This document shows positions 51,529-63,256 of a stretch of DNA of 64,000 nucleotides, in pieces. Made by a program: the position numbers and the translations under genes. Each line of letters starts with the position of its first letter. Within the stretch, counting starts at the first letter, position 1. The notes under the pieces were generated by a model. That model did no database searches, was not told the DNA's origin, and was given only the letters and a program-made list of their open reading frames with translations. Source of the stretch: Liolophura sinensis (Eukaryota > Mollusca > Polyplacophora > Chitonida > Chitonidae); contig NC_088301.1 of assembly GCF_032854445.1 (NCBI RefSeq), positions 11,836,281-11,900,280 of the forward strand, read 5' to 3'.

Positions 51529-54500
51529 TGTGTCTTCTTTTGGCAGGGTTCGGGAGCGGTAGATCCAGGATCAATCCTGGGTCGAGTCATACCTAAGGCT
51601 TTAAAAGACGAAGTTGTAACATCCTCGCTTGGCGCTTCAGCATTAAGGGGATAGTGCAACGACTAGTTGACCTGTATCAGTATAATAAATCGGGCGTTGT
51701 GGCTTACTTGCCTTTGGTAAGGTATCTCAGTAAAGCAGCACTAGATAAAAGAGGGATGGAAATCCGTCCTGCAACAAGGAGGCACATTACTTGCACTCTA
51801 AGGATTCCTTCGCCGTCATACGACGTCAAACCCCCAAAACTCACTCACTCTATTGGCAGGGCGAGCCCATGCTGCCAAAGTGCTGCTGCTAATGAAGTAG
51901 AATGCCGAAGAATCCAAGCATGACACCCCATCCAGAATACTGACACCGGGACAACCAGTCATGTTTCCTTGCTCTTACCTCTCGGTGCTGCGCCGAGCGA
52001 GGCAGCAATTAGTACAATTTTTAAAGTCTTTGATCCGAATCTGCCAACTCTGAGGAGGACGCTCCTACCATTAGGCGGTTGATTACAGTAATGCATGTCT
52101 GCTCAGTCATAGAAGCGAAGTGATAGTACAACTAATTGTTACCCTCCCCCAGTTTTTGCTGTAACGAAAAGATCCAGACAGCAAGAGAGCGTTATGGAAA
52201 TGCGCTGTGCTTGGGTACAAGTAGCACAAAGAAATAGTTTTTTTCTGTGATCAAAATGAATGATTAGTGGCTCTTATAATGACGTCATGTCGTCATATCT
52301 GATAGCCTAACGGCTAAATATACAGTCCCCATGTATGTTCGAAACGGAGTTAAGTGAAAGGTTGGTTAAAATACTTCTTTGTAAACACTGATCACACAAT
52401 ATCATGAGTAAGTAATTCCTTGGGTTTTAACGTCGTACTTAACAATTTATGACCTATGACGACAAATAAACCCTTCGAGTGCATATACGTGTGACGTGCC
52501 ACGATGTTTCAGGACGGATTTCCACCGGTCTTTTGTCTGCTTCACAGAAACAACTTACCGAGGCAAGTAAGTTGCACCACCAAAACCTATTATACTAGTA
52601 ATGGTCAACCAGTCATTGCACTTCCGCTTGATGCTCTACGCCAAGCAAGGAAGCTAAAACTTTCTCTTTTAAAGTCTTAGGGAGTCCATGATTGACCTTG
52701 ACCTGGAGCACCCAAAGCGGACGTTCTACCAACTTAGCCATCGGGACAGGTCACAGTGAATGCGTATAGTACATTTATATAGTGGCGGAATTACGCCATC
52801 ATTTTGGCTACAATGGGAGCCTACAGTCTTGGGTAAGAAAACCACTCCGGTGCATGGATTTCAATATTTTCTCTTATGGCTTTGTGATTTTGGTCTCAAA
52901 AGAATCATTATGGTGGTAACTTTCACTAAGTTATAGCAGAATTCTCCTTCAAAAAATAAGAAGACAACTGTAACAAATCTGCATGAATCGAGAAGAAGTT
53001 GTGAGAAGAACCATTGTGTGAGTGGATTATCGCCCGTGAACTGTCCACTGCTGCAGGTAACTTAAATGAGTTGAGCACAAAGGCTTAAACTAGAGACCAG
53101 CCGGTTACCCCAAAATAACACATCAGCAGAGCCATTTGTTAATGCACGACAGATTTGTTTTCGTTTTAAGGATAAATGTCAGGCCGTGCACCAGTGGATG
53201 AAACTGATAACGATGATGCCGATAGAGTGAAGGTTGGCAAATGGTCACACGTAACCGGTGAAATACGAACGTTTGTCAGTTAGGGTTTTATTCTAACTAT
53301 TCTTGTAAATGCATGAATAGTAGTAAATTACAAGAGGTAAATACCTCTAAAAATCACTAAATTACTAAATACGCTGCTTGAACCAATACAAATAATACAT
53401 AATTTTTTTTTATATTTTTATGAAAAGAGTTCACAAAAGACATTCAACCATGTGAACTTTATGTTGGGCTTTATGGACTATACTATCAGCGACTAAGAAC
53501 TCTGACGTCACAATAATTTTTTCAACTCTAACAACGACATTGAATGTTCAAATAACTCTTTTTACCCTTGAGTGAAAGATTACTCAAATAATGTTCCCAA
53601 AAATTTGTTCCTTCTGGTGAACATCAGAGTTCCTAGATACCGGCAGTATGGCTTTTAAAGCCCACCATAGTTTTCAAATATTTGAATACTTTTAAACACT
53701 TAAAAATAAATGAAAGTATTTTTACGCATATTTTTCAGTTGTCTGTATGATGAACCTTACATCATATTTTAGCTTTCTTTTACTTTAAGCAGAATTAGGC
53801 GAAAAATGTTAACTGCAATTCACTGGTCTAGAATGACTAAAAATGCCGAGTTCTCATCACATTTAACATACCATAACATTAAAAACAATGAAAAAGAATC
53901 ATTGGTAAGTGTACAGGAAGACATTGTTTACATTAATGACCGTCATTCAGTTTGTAATTTTGTATAAACCATTTCTATCCATATTAATGAAAATGTATCT
54001 ATGAAGTTAAAACGTACAATGACAATATCTGCTATAAAGATGTATCGTTTCAAAGACGTTCTTAGTCCTCCAAGTGTTACCTCAAGATTGTGCAGTTTGA
54101 TGATAGGCCTCTCAAAACTGATTGTATGCCAATTTATATTGTTTCTTATTACCTATATTTCGGCTAGATATTACAACCTCTGCAACGAAAAATTCTGCCT
54201 CCAAATCCACCATCCACCAGGGAGAAGGTTCCATATCCGTAGAGCTGCAAGACTGGCAAACCATACCACCAGAAGTAACACCATCGACGGCTTTGCGAGC
54301 CTCTCCCATAGCGCCTTGAGCTGATTTTGTGCTGCTTTGTGTTGTGGGTTTATTTAGGGCCAAATTCACACGGGTTGCTGTAAGCACGAACAATTTGATT
54401 AAAGAACATTACTGGGCACAACTAAGTTATTGCCAGCCAACAACTGTCAATGAAGTCCTCAAAATAATTCATGCTCCATGAACGAAATCCAAATCAAATC

Positions 54501-56613
54501 TCCATTGAACTTCCAGTCGGAAACCACATTCATGCTCAAGTAAATAAATAAATAAATGAATATTGCCTAGAAGAGTGCAACTTCCCCATAGCTACGTCAC
54601 CCATAAAAAAAACTCGCACCACCTGGTGGAGAAATATGCCAACCTCTTGGGTGGAAAATGTGAACTCAGTCATGAGAAAACTAATGTAAACTGCCCTTAC
54701 TAGAAGTGGTCACGACTTGAAACCGAAAGCCTGTATTTAGAGACTACGACTTCTCTAATCATTGTTGCCATGCAGTTAAGAACCCATTGACAATTTTTAT
54801 ATTTCCAAGCAATTCTAAAACAATCACTATTAAAGACATTGTTGTCCTTTTACAAAACTCTTGCTGGTCGTAATTTTTTTAAAGTCTATTTCAACACAGC
54901 ATCGTTTTGAACATTTTTACTATCATGTATCAGCCGCTTCACAAGCGTTTGCTGTACAATACATGGCTGCGTAGATACGTCACACAATATGTTAGAGATC
55001 GAAGAAAAGTGTAAAGTCCCGTGGAGACTGCCTATAGGGAAGTTGCATACTTCTAGGTAATGGACTTCTGATATTATTAATTGTGCTTTTACTGCCTTGA
55101 AACTGTATATTAATTCTCCTTAAAGAAATAAAAAAAAACAATGTTGATTATTTTAATTTGATTAGAATATGCTTTTCCGGGTCCTAGCCCGACAAAAGTC
55201 GGGGACAATCACAAGAAAAAATATAATCTAGCTTATGTGTTGAAATTACGGAGTTGGACTGATTAAAAGTCTGTATTTTTCAGAAAAATTCACTAGAATG
55301 TACAACGGCCTATCCCTTCGTTAAGGACATATGCCTTCATATATGATATTTACACAGCATTTAGCCATGACAAGTTCATTTAGAAAAGCATCGTTTGCCA
55401 TCAAACTTCCTGTAACCCCCTCCTCTTCTCGCCAACACTTTGCATAGAAGAACATTTTTTCAGATAAATAAGGAAACTAGGCCTACTTCTCACTGCCGTG
55501 TTGGTGTGTTTCATATCTAATGCCAAAAATACATTTAGACACTCATATATTGTTTCATATATTAAGCCCAGAATGATAGATTGAGACTACCCGATTTTGA
55601 TGGCAGCCGTATTAGTCTGTCCTACAAGAAAGATTAACGTTGGTGTAGCACCATAGAGGCTAATGTTAGAGTTGGCATAGAACACAAGCTTCGCCTGTTC
55701 CCGCAGATGACGCTGACATACACCACAATAGCGCAAACCTGCGATATATCAACCCAAACCCTAGTCTGAAGAGCCACGGGCACTATTTACTCAGGTTAAG
55801 ACCACTCAGAAGGCGAGTATAAAGTCTTTCAAAAACACATAAACCCCAGCGTGGACGTGATGCTTCCAACTGAAAATTAAATTCCAAAGATAGTACTGGA
55901 TCAAGCCGCTCCTGTTATTCGTGCGTCTTTGGAAAAAATAAGCTGTCGGTAAGGCTCGTGTGGCTCTGAGCATCTAACGCTAGTTGAAGACCACTTGCCT
56001 TCTACAAATACCCTAAGTGTGTCTGTGGGATAATGCGCCAGCAACTTACCAATGGTTATTGGTTTATTCCGTTCAATCCGGTTTAGCCCACTCATGAAAC
56101 AAATCGTCATCGTAAATGTAAAAGATTCGCCAGATGGTGTTGATCAAAGGGGTTGAATGATTAAATAAAGTTAATAAATAAAGTCCTCCCAGGATTTTCC
56201 AAACAATCAATGACAAATGATACATACCTCAGGGAAGCTATAATATTAACCTAAACAAGGCATTACCATTGACATTGGAAAATCCATATTAATATGCGTT
56301 TTCGATCAGGGGCCGATTCCTCAAAGCCATTTCTAACGGAATTAAAATTTTGAAATGCGATTTTTTATGTTATTCTTGGGCCTTAGAATTTAAGACGTTT
56401 CATTTCATACGTGTTATTTAAGATAAATGCACTGCAGAAAAAATGGCGAAATTGTGACGAAGTTTTAAGTTTTGACACTAGTGAAAGAATGACTTTGTCG
56501 ACTCGGTATAGTACATAAATATCGTACTTACTACATTGTCCACAGCTGACCAGATATTTCACCCAGACAGCCACCAGGAGGTGTATACAACAGACTTGTG
56601 GTAACGATGTCAT
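45824..56613 (-). CDS. Secreted F-type lectin + PAN/apple protein, copy B, 5 exons
   Basis: Exons (minus): 56532-56613, 54153-54377, 51089-51325, 50283-50317 and 45824-46054; all GT-AG, phases 1, 1, 1, 0; 269 aa. Same layout as copy A: signal peptide (MTSLPQVCCIHLLVAVWVKY), FTP domain (NLALNKPTTQSST, PWWMVDLE, SGRYVRVT, CEVQVFG), PAN domain. The FTP domain again lacks the usual fucose-binding residues. A 9-bp in-frame deletion in exon 5 removes three residues including a PAN cysteine (FCSLTMDRC against FCSSLCLTMDKC in A). Stop is TAA. No exon has a premature stop, so it is likely a functional or recently functional paralog. Confidence 0.85.
46047..46275. repeat. 39-bp minisatellite, copy B (6 units)
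   Basis: Units start at 46047, 46086, 46125, 46164, 46201 and 46236. Compared with copy A exactly three units (117 bp) are missing, the junction being a hybrid of A's second and fifth units. Confidence 0.9.
46450..46620 (-). mobile_element. tRNA-headed SINE fragment (copy B)
   Basis: Counterpart of 5790-5955 with a few substitutions. Confidence 0.6.
47458..47870. repeat. Interspersed repeat (copy B of 8330-8760)
   Basis: Very close to 8330-8760; begins at the empty Tc1 site. Confidence 0.75.
47871..50282. other. Intron 4 of copy B, no gene seen
   Basis: Parallel to 8761-11766 without the A-only blocks. Nothing recognised. Confidence 0.45.
50283..50317 (-). CDS. Copy B exon 4: 35-bp microexon
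   Basis: Base-for-base identical to 11767-11801, with the same acceptor and donor. Confidence 0.75.
50371..50586 (-). mobile_element. tRNA-derived SINE with AAAT tail (copy B)
   Basis: Counterpart of 11854-12104 with an internal loss of about 35 bp after GGAGGAAGGCGGGT. Confidence 0.85.
51089..51325 (-). CDS. Copy B exon 3: C-terminal half of FTP domain
   Basis: 237 bp; ANRLRNFIIEVASS to CEVQVFGPSN, nearly identical to copy A. Donor GTAAGA. Confidence 0.85.
51470..51527. repeat. Long TA microsatellite
   Basis: About 58 bp of uninterrupted TA between two SINE fragments. Copy A has only about 6 units at 12997-13010. Confidence 0.95.
51555..52085. mobile_element. SINE fragments (copy B of 13040-13560)
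   Basis: Plus-strand SINE piece from GATCAATCCTGGGTCGAGTC to about 51850, then the minus-strand 5790-type SINE piece to about 52085. Confidence 0.65.
52415..52745 (-). mobile_element. tRNA-derived SINE (copy B of 13892-14221)
   Basis: Same site and orientation as in copy A with a few substitutions. Confidence 0.75.
53410..53800. repeat. Interspersed repeat (copy B of 15940-16345)
   Basis: Fourth member of the unknown 420-bp family. Confidence 0.65.
54153..54377 (-). CDS. Copy B exon 2: N-terminal half of FTP domain
   Basis: 225 bp, the same length and phase as copy A. CQSCSSTDMEPSPWWMVDLE retains the fold motifs without the sugar-binding His. Confidence 0.85.
56532..56613 (-). CDS. Copy B exon 1: signal peptide
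   Basis: 82 bp, donor GTAAGT. Leader ends in SCGQC as in copy A, but the hydrophobic core is changed at many sites. Confidence 0.8.
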
Positions 56614-56930
56614 CTTGAAGTACTACTGAAAAACAAGATTATCTATTAAACGTCGTATCGCTACACTGTTCTAGTCCAGTACATACATAGGCTAATGTCA
56701 CTGGGGGACTGTTCCAAACAGAAACGAAGACAAACAAGATTGCTTCAGTGATTTCTTATCAGATCGATATCTTAGCCAAGTAGTGGGCTCATATACTGTG
56801 TATCAGATTGAAGGTGAACAGCCCCCTCAGGTAGCCGGCTGTTCTTTCACCACTGACATTAATTTGTGGTTTACAAGTCAAGTCATTTTGCAGACAAGTG
56901 CATGTATTTCAAAGGGCTTTCAGATATACA

Positions 56931-57923
56931 TGTACAAGGAGCCATGCTAATTGTATCCGTGAAAGGAGACGTGCACATTTTCGAATTTACCTGTATGTAG
57001 ACTTACACCACACACCACATAGTACTTTTTGTACTATGTGGTCACTTTACCACTTTACACAAACCCACTTGATTTATACAGATGAAGCAAGTATACAAAA
57101 AACAATATTTCTCGCAGTCGTGTTGATCAATGCTCTACGAAAAACAGTATAGTACACACATATAGTACGAAAAACAATGCATTAAACTATACAAAATTAG
57201 TGGAATGCTATCCATAATAGCAACCATACTCCCACTTCGTAATCTGTTGACTGATGTTGCTTGGTTACAACACTGTCCATGTCTTAGGCATTACTGATAA
57301 AAAAAACACACATCACGACCTTATATTTTTGTCTCTATTTTCTAAACGTAGTGAAGCACATTCTACATCTACGATCTACACAAGAATAACCTATTAACCT
57401 TACTGACAAATACTGGCAGGTACACAGATAGACAGGTTGAAAAACCGTTGGACCTTTAGCAACATCTAGAGGCGAGCTTTCTTAGGATCTACATGTTCAC
57501 ACAGAGTCTGAGTATATATAGGGAAGTTGCCACATATGGTAAAGTATCTGTTTACGACACTTAAAATTCTCAAGGTTTAAAACTGTCGGACACTGGAGGA
57601 TTAATGTGGTCACAAAAATGTTGACCGTGAGAGTGTCTTGTCCACCCATTGTTTGTGGGAGTGGACCTCTGAGCATTTGGCCGAAACAGTATCAGTTAAC
57701 AGATTGAAAGTACTTACAAAGCAATTACTGTTGTTATGACTTCAACGATATCAGCATGTAAGGTAACTTTCCTAAATACTCTGGCTTACCCTTCTGAAAC
57801 AAGATCTTTAAACGTAAGCAAATCCATTCGTCATTTCATGATGAATTATATTTTATAACTATTAACCGGAGATATGTCATCTGGACGGGCGCAAGGTGCA
57901 CATCAGGAAGGACTGAATTAGAA
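56931..57923. other. Intergenic sequence after the duplication
   Basis: No gene seen. Holds a perfect hairpin at 57014-57042 and short TACGAAAAACA direct repeats near 57136 and 57166. Confidence 0.45.
57014..57042. other. Perfect 12-bp hairpin with T5 loop
   Basis: ACCACATAGTAC, TTTTT, GTACTATGTGGT. Too short for a known element; could be a remnant of a foldback or an extruding palindrome. Confidence 0.6.
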
Positions 57924-58498
57924 CTGGGCCCGTATTCATAAAGATTCTTAAGATTTAGCTAAGAATTTATACTTAAGTATAGAAGTTACTCTTAGCTAAG
58001 AAAATATTTAAGAATGCATTCATAAAATTTCTTAACACGATTCTTAGAGAAGAAAATACTTAAAAGATAAGTTTTTCTCAAACGCGTGTCCCGTAGCAAC
58101 GAGAGAGGTCTCTAATAATAAAGATAATTTTGGTACATCATAAAGTCACGTGAGCAGCAGACGACATTTCGATGTAAACACAATCTGACATGGAGAAAAA
58201 AAGGAAAGGAAAGCCGAACTGGTCAAACGACGAGTGTTTGAGCCTCGCCAATTACATGGCACAATACAAGGACATACTGAGGGGCAAGCTGGGTCCAGGA
58301 TTGACCTCAGAGAAGAAAAAAAACTACATGGACGTTGGTGACGGACAGGTTGAATGCCTCGTTCACAGCCGTCAAGCGATCACAAGAAGAAGTGGAGAAA
58401 AAGTGGCACAATATTTTCTCCCAAACCAAATCGGAAATCTCGACCTACAAGAAAGCGCAGTGTGCGACGGGTATGTAAACTTAAATTATTTTATTTAA
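57924..58498 (+). mobile_element. PIF/Harbinger-like 5' end and Myb exon
   Basis: Starts with CTGGGCCCGTATTCATAAAG, a terminus style seen in Harbinger elements, followed by CTTAAG/CTAAGA-rich sequence. A Myb/SANT-like frame begins 260 bp later. No matching inverted end or transposase is seen to the right, so the element is truncated or interrupted. Confidence 0.45.
58190..58480 (+). pseudogene. Myb/SANT-like DNA-binding exon with a homopolymer frameshift
   Basis: ATG at 58190 opens MEKKRKGKPNWSNDECLSLA, the first helix of a Myb/SANT-like domain of the Harbinger/NAIF1 type. In the same frame the match is lost at an A8 run (58316-58323). The alternative frame after it continues the domain with TWTLVTDRLNASF and EEVEKKWHNIFSQTK and reaches a donor-like GTATGT near 58473. 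So one base has been gained or lost in the A run. The Myb partner of Harbinger elements helps the transposase bind DNA. Could be an assembly error. Confidence 0.55.
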
Positions 58499-59252
58499 AA
58501 TATTTAATTGGAATAGTGTAACGGTATTTTATAATTATAAGATTAGACCAAGTCTCGCTAAACTTTAGTTTCGGGGGTTATTTTCTAAATAATCAACCGT
58601 CGAAACTGCCTTTGAAAACTAATCCAATTCAAACTTTTGTACCCGGAATTCGAGAGCTGTCGGCTCGATTATCTCTCATAAATACAACTAAACATTGACT
58701 AGGATTTAAACATTGTGGTAAAACAAAAAGGGCACAGAGTATAATTAAAACCATAGTTCTTACTTTAAGTTGAGGGTGTATGGAGTGTAGTGCACTGGAA
58801 AAAATAATATTGCAAATGATCAAAGTGAACAACACATTAAATTAGGATGATGAACTTGGTCTTTATTGACTAGATTTTTGTAAAATGAGTGAAAGCAGCT
58901 CATTTATTAAGCTTATGAATATTTATGTACGAGGGAAACTGATTTATTTAATTTAAAATGCAAATGTAGGTACTTCTCTAATATATGTAGACTTCCAAAC
59001 TGTGGAGACTAGATGTAAAACAGGAATAACAGTAGTATACAGAGTATAGGTTCTGGGCCACCCTCCATTTGGTAAATGGAGGCTCCCAGCCCCTTCTCGC
59101 GAAAAGATATAAGTATAGTAGTATAGGGAAGGAGGGTTCTGGCGCACGCCCCATTAGGACCCTCCCCAGAACAAAATAGAGCCCCCCAGCCCCTTCTCGG
59201 GTTCTACTAGACATACCAATTGCACCAGGTATACTTCGATTAATACAACAAC
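58499..59252. other. Spacer upstream of the Polinton-like genes
   Basis: An imperfect hairpin lies at about 58567-58609 (AGTTTCG...CGAAACT). GCCCCTTCTCG-type blocks recur near 59088 and 59187, with TATAAGTATA between. I could not identify the element's terminal inverted repeat. Confidence 0.4.
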
Positions 59253-59531
59253 ATGCCAAAGGGTCGCAATAATTGCCAGTGGCTTCTCATCGGTTCCACG
59301 GAGCTCTGTGGTAAGAGTTGTCTGTGGGAGTACTGCGGGGTTCACCTAGCCAGTCTGCGGAAGAGTCCTGGCACCCAGCCATGTATTAGCTGTTGCCGGG
59401 GTGTTAAAAACCGATTTCGGCTTTGCGTGGCCTGCGGATATAATAATGTCCAGACGTGTGAAAGGCAGCGGAGGCGTAAGACTTTCTTGGACGAGTTCAA
59501 ACGGCTGGCGGCTATCGAAATTTCCTATTAG
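59253..59531 (+). CDS. Small Cys-rich zinc-ribbon-like protein of Polinton-like element
   Basis: 92 codons from ATG 59253. Two Cys clusters: CGKSCLWEYCGVHL near residues 18-33 and PCISCCRG...LCVACGYNNVQTC near 48-70; the second looks like a C-x2-C...C-x2-C zinc ribbon. The C-terminus is basic (ERQRRRKTF). Position ahead of PolB and matching GC content suggest it belongs to the element. Function unknown; a DNA- or RNA-binding role is only a guess. Confidence 0.6.
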   Translation: MPKGRNNCQWLLIGSTELCGKSCLWEYCGVHLASLRKSPGTQPCISCCRGVKNRFRLCVACGYNNVQTCERQRRRKTFLDEFKRLAAIEISY

Positions 59532-59582
59532 AGAATCACTGTCAATAGGTGTAACGATGATGTTGGTATAACAGCGCGTACA

Positions 59583-59900
59583 ATGAAACATCATCAAAAA
59601 GCACGAGCACTACGGGAGGAGTTTGAGACGCTCCTAGGTGTGCGGCCAAAGTACCCACGGTCCCGCATTGCCTTGGAAGAACTGCAGGGGATCCTCGACA
59701 GGTATAAAACGGCTGTGGCTGAGTTGAAGCAGCTGCAAGACAGCAAGAAGCAAGACGTCAATAACCCCCTCAGTAACGAGGTGTTGAAACAAGACGTTAA
59801 GAACCTCTTCAGTAACGAGGAGTTGGATGAATTGCTAGGCGAAAAGAAACTAGAATTCATTAACACCGGCAGGGCCATAAGGAATCTCCTCCGGGTCTAG
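59583..59900 (+). CDS. Small helical protein of Polinton-like element
   Basis: 105 codons from ATG 59583; charged and predicted helical (ALREEFETLL, ILDRYKTAVAELKQLQDS). An internal near-repeat is seen (KQDVNNPLSNE and KQDVKNLFSNE). Four bases separate its stop from the ATG of the polymerase frame. No family recognised; the terminal protein that primes replication is one possibility, without evidence. Confidence 0.55.
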   Translation: MKHHQKARALREEFETLLGVRPKYPRSRIALEELQGILDRYKTAVAELKQLQDSKKQDVNNPLSNEVLKQDVKNLFSNEELDELLGEKKLEFINTGRAIRNLLRV

Positions 59901-59903
59901 CAG

Positions 59904-62900
59904 GTGAACGTGCCCGAAGGTGTTTGCCCAGCAGCCTTCTTAGATGAAATTCGAGACATTATTCTCCAGAAGCTAGAAGAAGAGATCCTGGCACTCAACG
60001 GGGTTAAGTTCCAACTAGGCCTCAGGGTTCAGTTGCGAAAGGACAACGCCGATGGCAGTGAAGAGTATACCAGCCCAGTATTCCACAGCAAACAGGAGGC
60101 CCTCTTAGAGGCTGGTGACATTGACGGGGCTCTAGATAAGGCCTTACCTACCATCCAGGAGGTGCTGAAAAAATGGACACAGCGAGGGTCAGGGTGGGTT
60201 GTCAATAGCGTGCAAACACTTTGGCTTGACATTGCAAGGGATCAACCGCTGAGAGGTGGGTCCTACATCCCCCTGCGTGCAGCTGTGAGTAACAAGAAAG
60301 CAGTCATCAATGTGAAGAACAAAGACGACGACTGCCTCCGACGGGCACTCCGGTCTGCCTTATTTCCAGCAGCCGGGCACCCTCAGAGACCAACAAAGTA
60401 TCCCACCAATGATGGTCTTGACTTTGGGGGGATCGACGCCCCCACGCCCATCTCTCAGATCCCTAAAGTGGAGGAAAAGAACGACCTCGCCATCAACGTG
60501 TTCGGGTGGGACAAGGGTGTGATCGTTCATCGTCTCAGCAAGCAGCCCGGCGACACGCCCCGAATAGATCTGCTGCTGATTGGGAAGGCAGGCAAATTCC
60601 ATTATACGTGGATAAAAGATCTCAACCGTCTCCTGTTCCAAGAAAGTAAGGCGCCAAATCGCAAACACTTCTGTGAGCGGTGTCTACACAGCTACACAAG
60701 GGAGGACCTGCTCGAGGCGCAGAACCGGGATGCCGAGGGCTTGGCCAGACAGCGGTGAGGGTGGAAATGCCCCAGGAGGGGGAAAACAAGTTCACCTTTC
60801 AGAACCACCACAAACAGCTACCGGCTCCGTTCATCGTATATGCCGACTTCGAGGCTCTGACCAGAAAGGTTGAAGGCCCGCCGCCCTTACCTACAGAGAG
60901 CATCACTCAAAAGACTCAGCACCACGAGCCCTGCAGTTACTGCTATGTTGTGGTGCGTTGCGACGGCCACACAAAACGCCCCGTGGAATACAGAGGCCCT
61001 AACACGACGGAACACTTCCTCAGAGCTCTCCAACATGAGGAGCGGGAAATCAAAAATGTTCTAGCCAACCCTATAGCCATGAATACGACTCCCAAAGATT
61101 GGCAGGCCCACAACAACGCCGCAACCTGCCACGTGTGTGAGAAGCCTCTAAGCAGCGATTCTGTGAGCGATCACTGCCATATCACCGGCAAGTACAGAGG
61201 CGCGGCCCATAACGCATGCAACCTAAAGATGCGACTGGGTCCCAAGACAGCCATACCAGTAGTCTTCCACAACCTACGGGGCTACGACGGGCACCTCCTG
61301 ATGCAAGCCATAAGTAAGGCGGAGGGCCGCATCTCCTGTATCCCCAACAACACGGAAAAGTACATCTCCTTCTCGCTGGGGCAGCTCCGATTCATAGACA
61401 GCGTTCAATTCTTACCGACTTCCCTTGACAGTCTGGTAGAGGCCAACAAACCTGAGGCTTTCCACATCACAGCCCGGTATGAGCCCGCCAAAGAAAAACG
61501 AAAGCTACTCATGCGCAAGGGAGTCTACCCCTATTAGTGTATGGACTCCTGGGAGCGCTTCGACGAGTCCAGCCTCCCACCCAAAGAGGCTTTCTACAGT
61601 AAGCTCAAAGTCGGAGGCATTAGCGATGAGGACTACATCCACGCTCAACAGGTATGGAAGGTATTTGACTGCACCAATCTTGGAGACTACACAGACCTTT
61701 ACTGCCGTACAGACGTGCTCCTGTTGGCCGATGTGTTTGAGGCCTTCCGGAAGACTTGTTTACGGCAGTATGGATTGGACCCTGCACACTACTTTACGAG
61801 CCCAGGTCTCTCGTGGGATGCGCTGTTCAAGAAGACCAAGGTAGAGCTGGAGCTGTTGACGGACTACGACCAACATCTCTTCATTGAGAAGGGGTTGCGA
61901 GGAGGTATCTCCATGGTAAGTAAGCGATACGCCAAAGCCAATATAATCCGCAGGTGGAGGGATACAACCCAGAAAGTCCAAACAGCTACATCCAATACCT
62001 AGACGCCAATAATCTATTTGGCTGGGCTATGAGTCAGTTCCTTCCAACGGGTGGCTTCCAGTGGGTAGATGACGCGCGGCGTCTCGGCGAAACGATTGCT
62101 ACCCACCCCCACGACAGTCCTTCCGGTTACATCCTCGAGGTCGACCTAGAGTATCCGGCCGGCCTACATAACGCACATAACGGCTGCCCATTAGCCCCGG
62201 AGCGTCTGGTGGTCCAGAAGGTCTTGGATGTCAGACTATCAGCACGGCCTTCTCGGCAGGTCTACCGAGGTCGAAAAGCTGGTCCCTAACCTCTGCAACA
62301 AGGAACGGTACGTCCTGCACTACCGGAACCTACAGCTGTATCTATCTCTGGGAATGCGCCTGACAAAGGTTCACCGGGCATTGAGATTCGCCCAGAGCCC
62401 TTGGATGGAACCATATATCAGGATGAACACCGAGCTCCGAAAAACGGCCGCGAGTAAATTCGATAAGGACCTGTACCAGCTGATGAACAACTCGGTCTTC
62501 GGAAAAAACACGGAGAACCTTCGGAAGCGTGTGGAAGTCAAGCTGGTACGCTCTGGAGAAGACGACAAGATCCGGCGCTTGATAGCCAGCCCGAGCTTCG
62601 CACGGGCAAACATATTTGATGATGACCTCGCAGCGATTCAGATGCACAAGACCCATTTAGTCCTAAACCGACCTATCTACGTGGGCATGAGCATTCTAGA
62701 TCTCTCCAAGCACCTGATGTACGACTTCTACTATAACCACATGAAGGCCCAGTACGGAGAGCGCTGCCAGTTTCTCTACACTGACACGGATAGTCTGCTA
62801 CTCGAGATTCAGACTGAGGATGTTTATAGGGATATGGCTGAGAATGCAAACCTGTACGACACCTCGGATTACCCACAAGACCACCCCTTACACAGCGTAG

Positions 62901-63256
62901 CAAATATGAAGGTCTTGGGGAAAATGAAGGACGAGTACGCGGGGCGGCAGATCGCCGAATACATTGGTCTGCGCCCCAAGATGTCCTCCATTCTGGAGGC
63001 AGGTGGAGCCAACAATAAGAAGGCCAAGGGCGTGAAAAAGGGAGTTGTGGAAAAGCGCATCCGCCATAAGCAGTACAAAGAGGCCCTCTTCGAGAAAAAG
63101 ATCTTCCGACACGGTATGGACGTGCTGCGATCAGAGCGCTACCATATCTATGGGCAGCACCTGAATAAGGTCTCACTGTCCCCCTTCGATAGTAAGATGG
63201 GACATCCTCTTCGAGGAACTACTAGCGCCGTAGAACCCCATCCGGGGGAAGTGTAG
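59904..63256 (+). pseudogene. Protein-primed family B DNA polymerase of Polinton-like element, broken
   Basis: Copies the element's DNA using a protein primer. The first frame (59904-60758) holds the N-terminal region with INVKNKDDDCLRRALRSALF. Then come Exo I (YADFEAL, about 60839), an HNH/EndoVII-like Zn motif (DHCHITGKYRGAAHNACN, about 61170-61220), Exo II (HNLRGYDGHLL, about 61270), motif A (LDANNLFGWAMS, about 62000), motif B (NNSVFGKNTEN, about 62487) and motif C (YTDTDSLL, about 62778). Breaks: a frame change between 60680 and 60758, TAG at 61535-61537, and frame changes within 61954-62002 and 62228-62289. The final codons may also be shifted. Motif order and residues are otherwise typical. 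Confidence 0.9.

Larger units (their letters stand above)
41055..56930. repeat. Segmental duplication, copy B
   Basis: This is the second copy of the unit at 1-18945. The match starts where copy A enters the window, so the true left boundary of the duplication cannot be placed here. It ends near 56930, after a shared stretch upstream of exon 1, where the two copies become unrelated. Copy B is shorter because it lacks the Tc1 element and several other segments, but it has a long TA microsatellite at 51470-51527 that is only a few units long in copy A. Confidence 0.9.

Noticed and set aside
51326-51659. Frames rich in IYIYIY
   Set aside because: They are read through the TA microsatellite.
62673-63176. 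167-codon minus frame opposite PolB
   Set aside because: It is antisense to PolB motifs B-C in GC-rich DNA; no homology seen.
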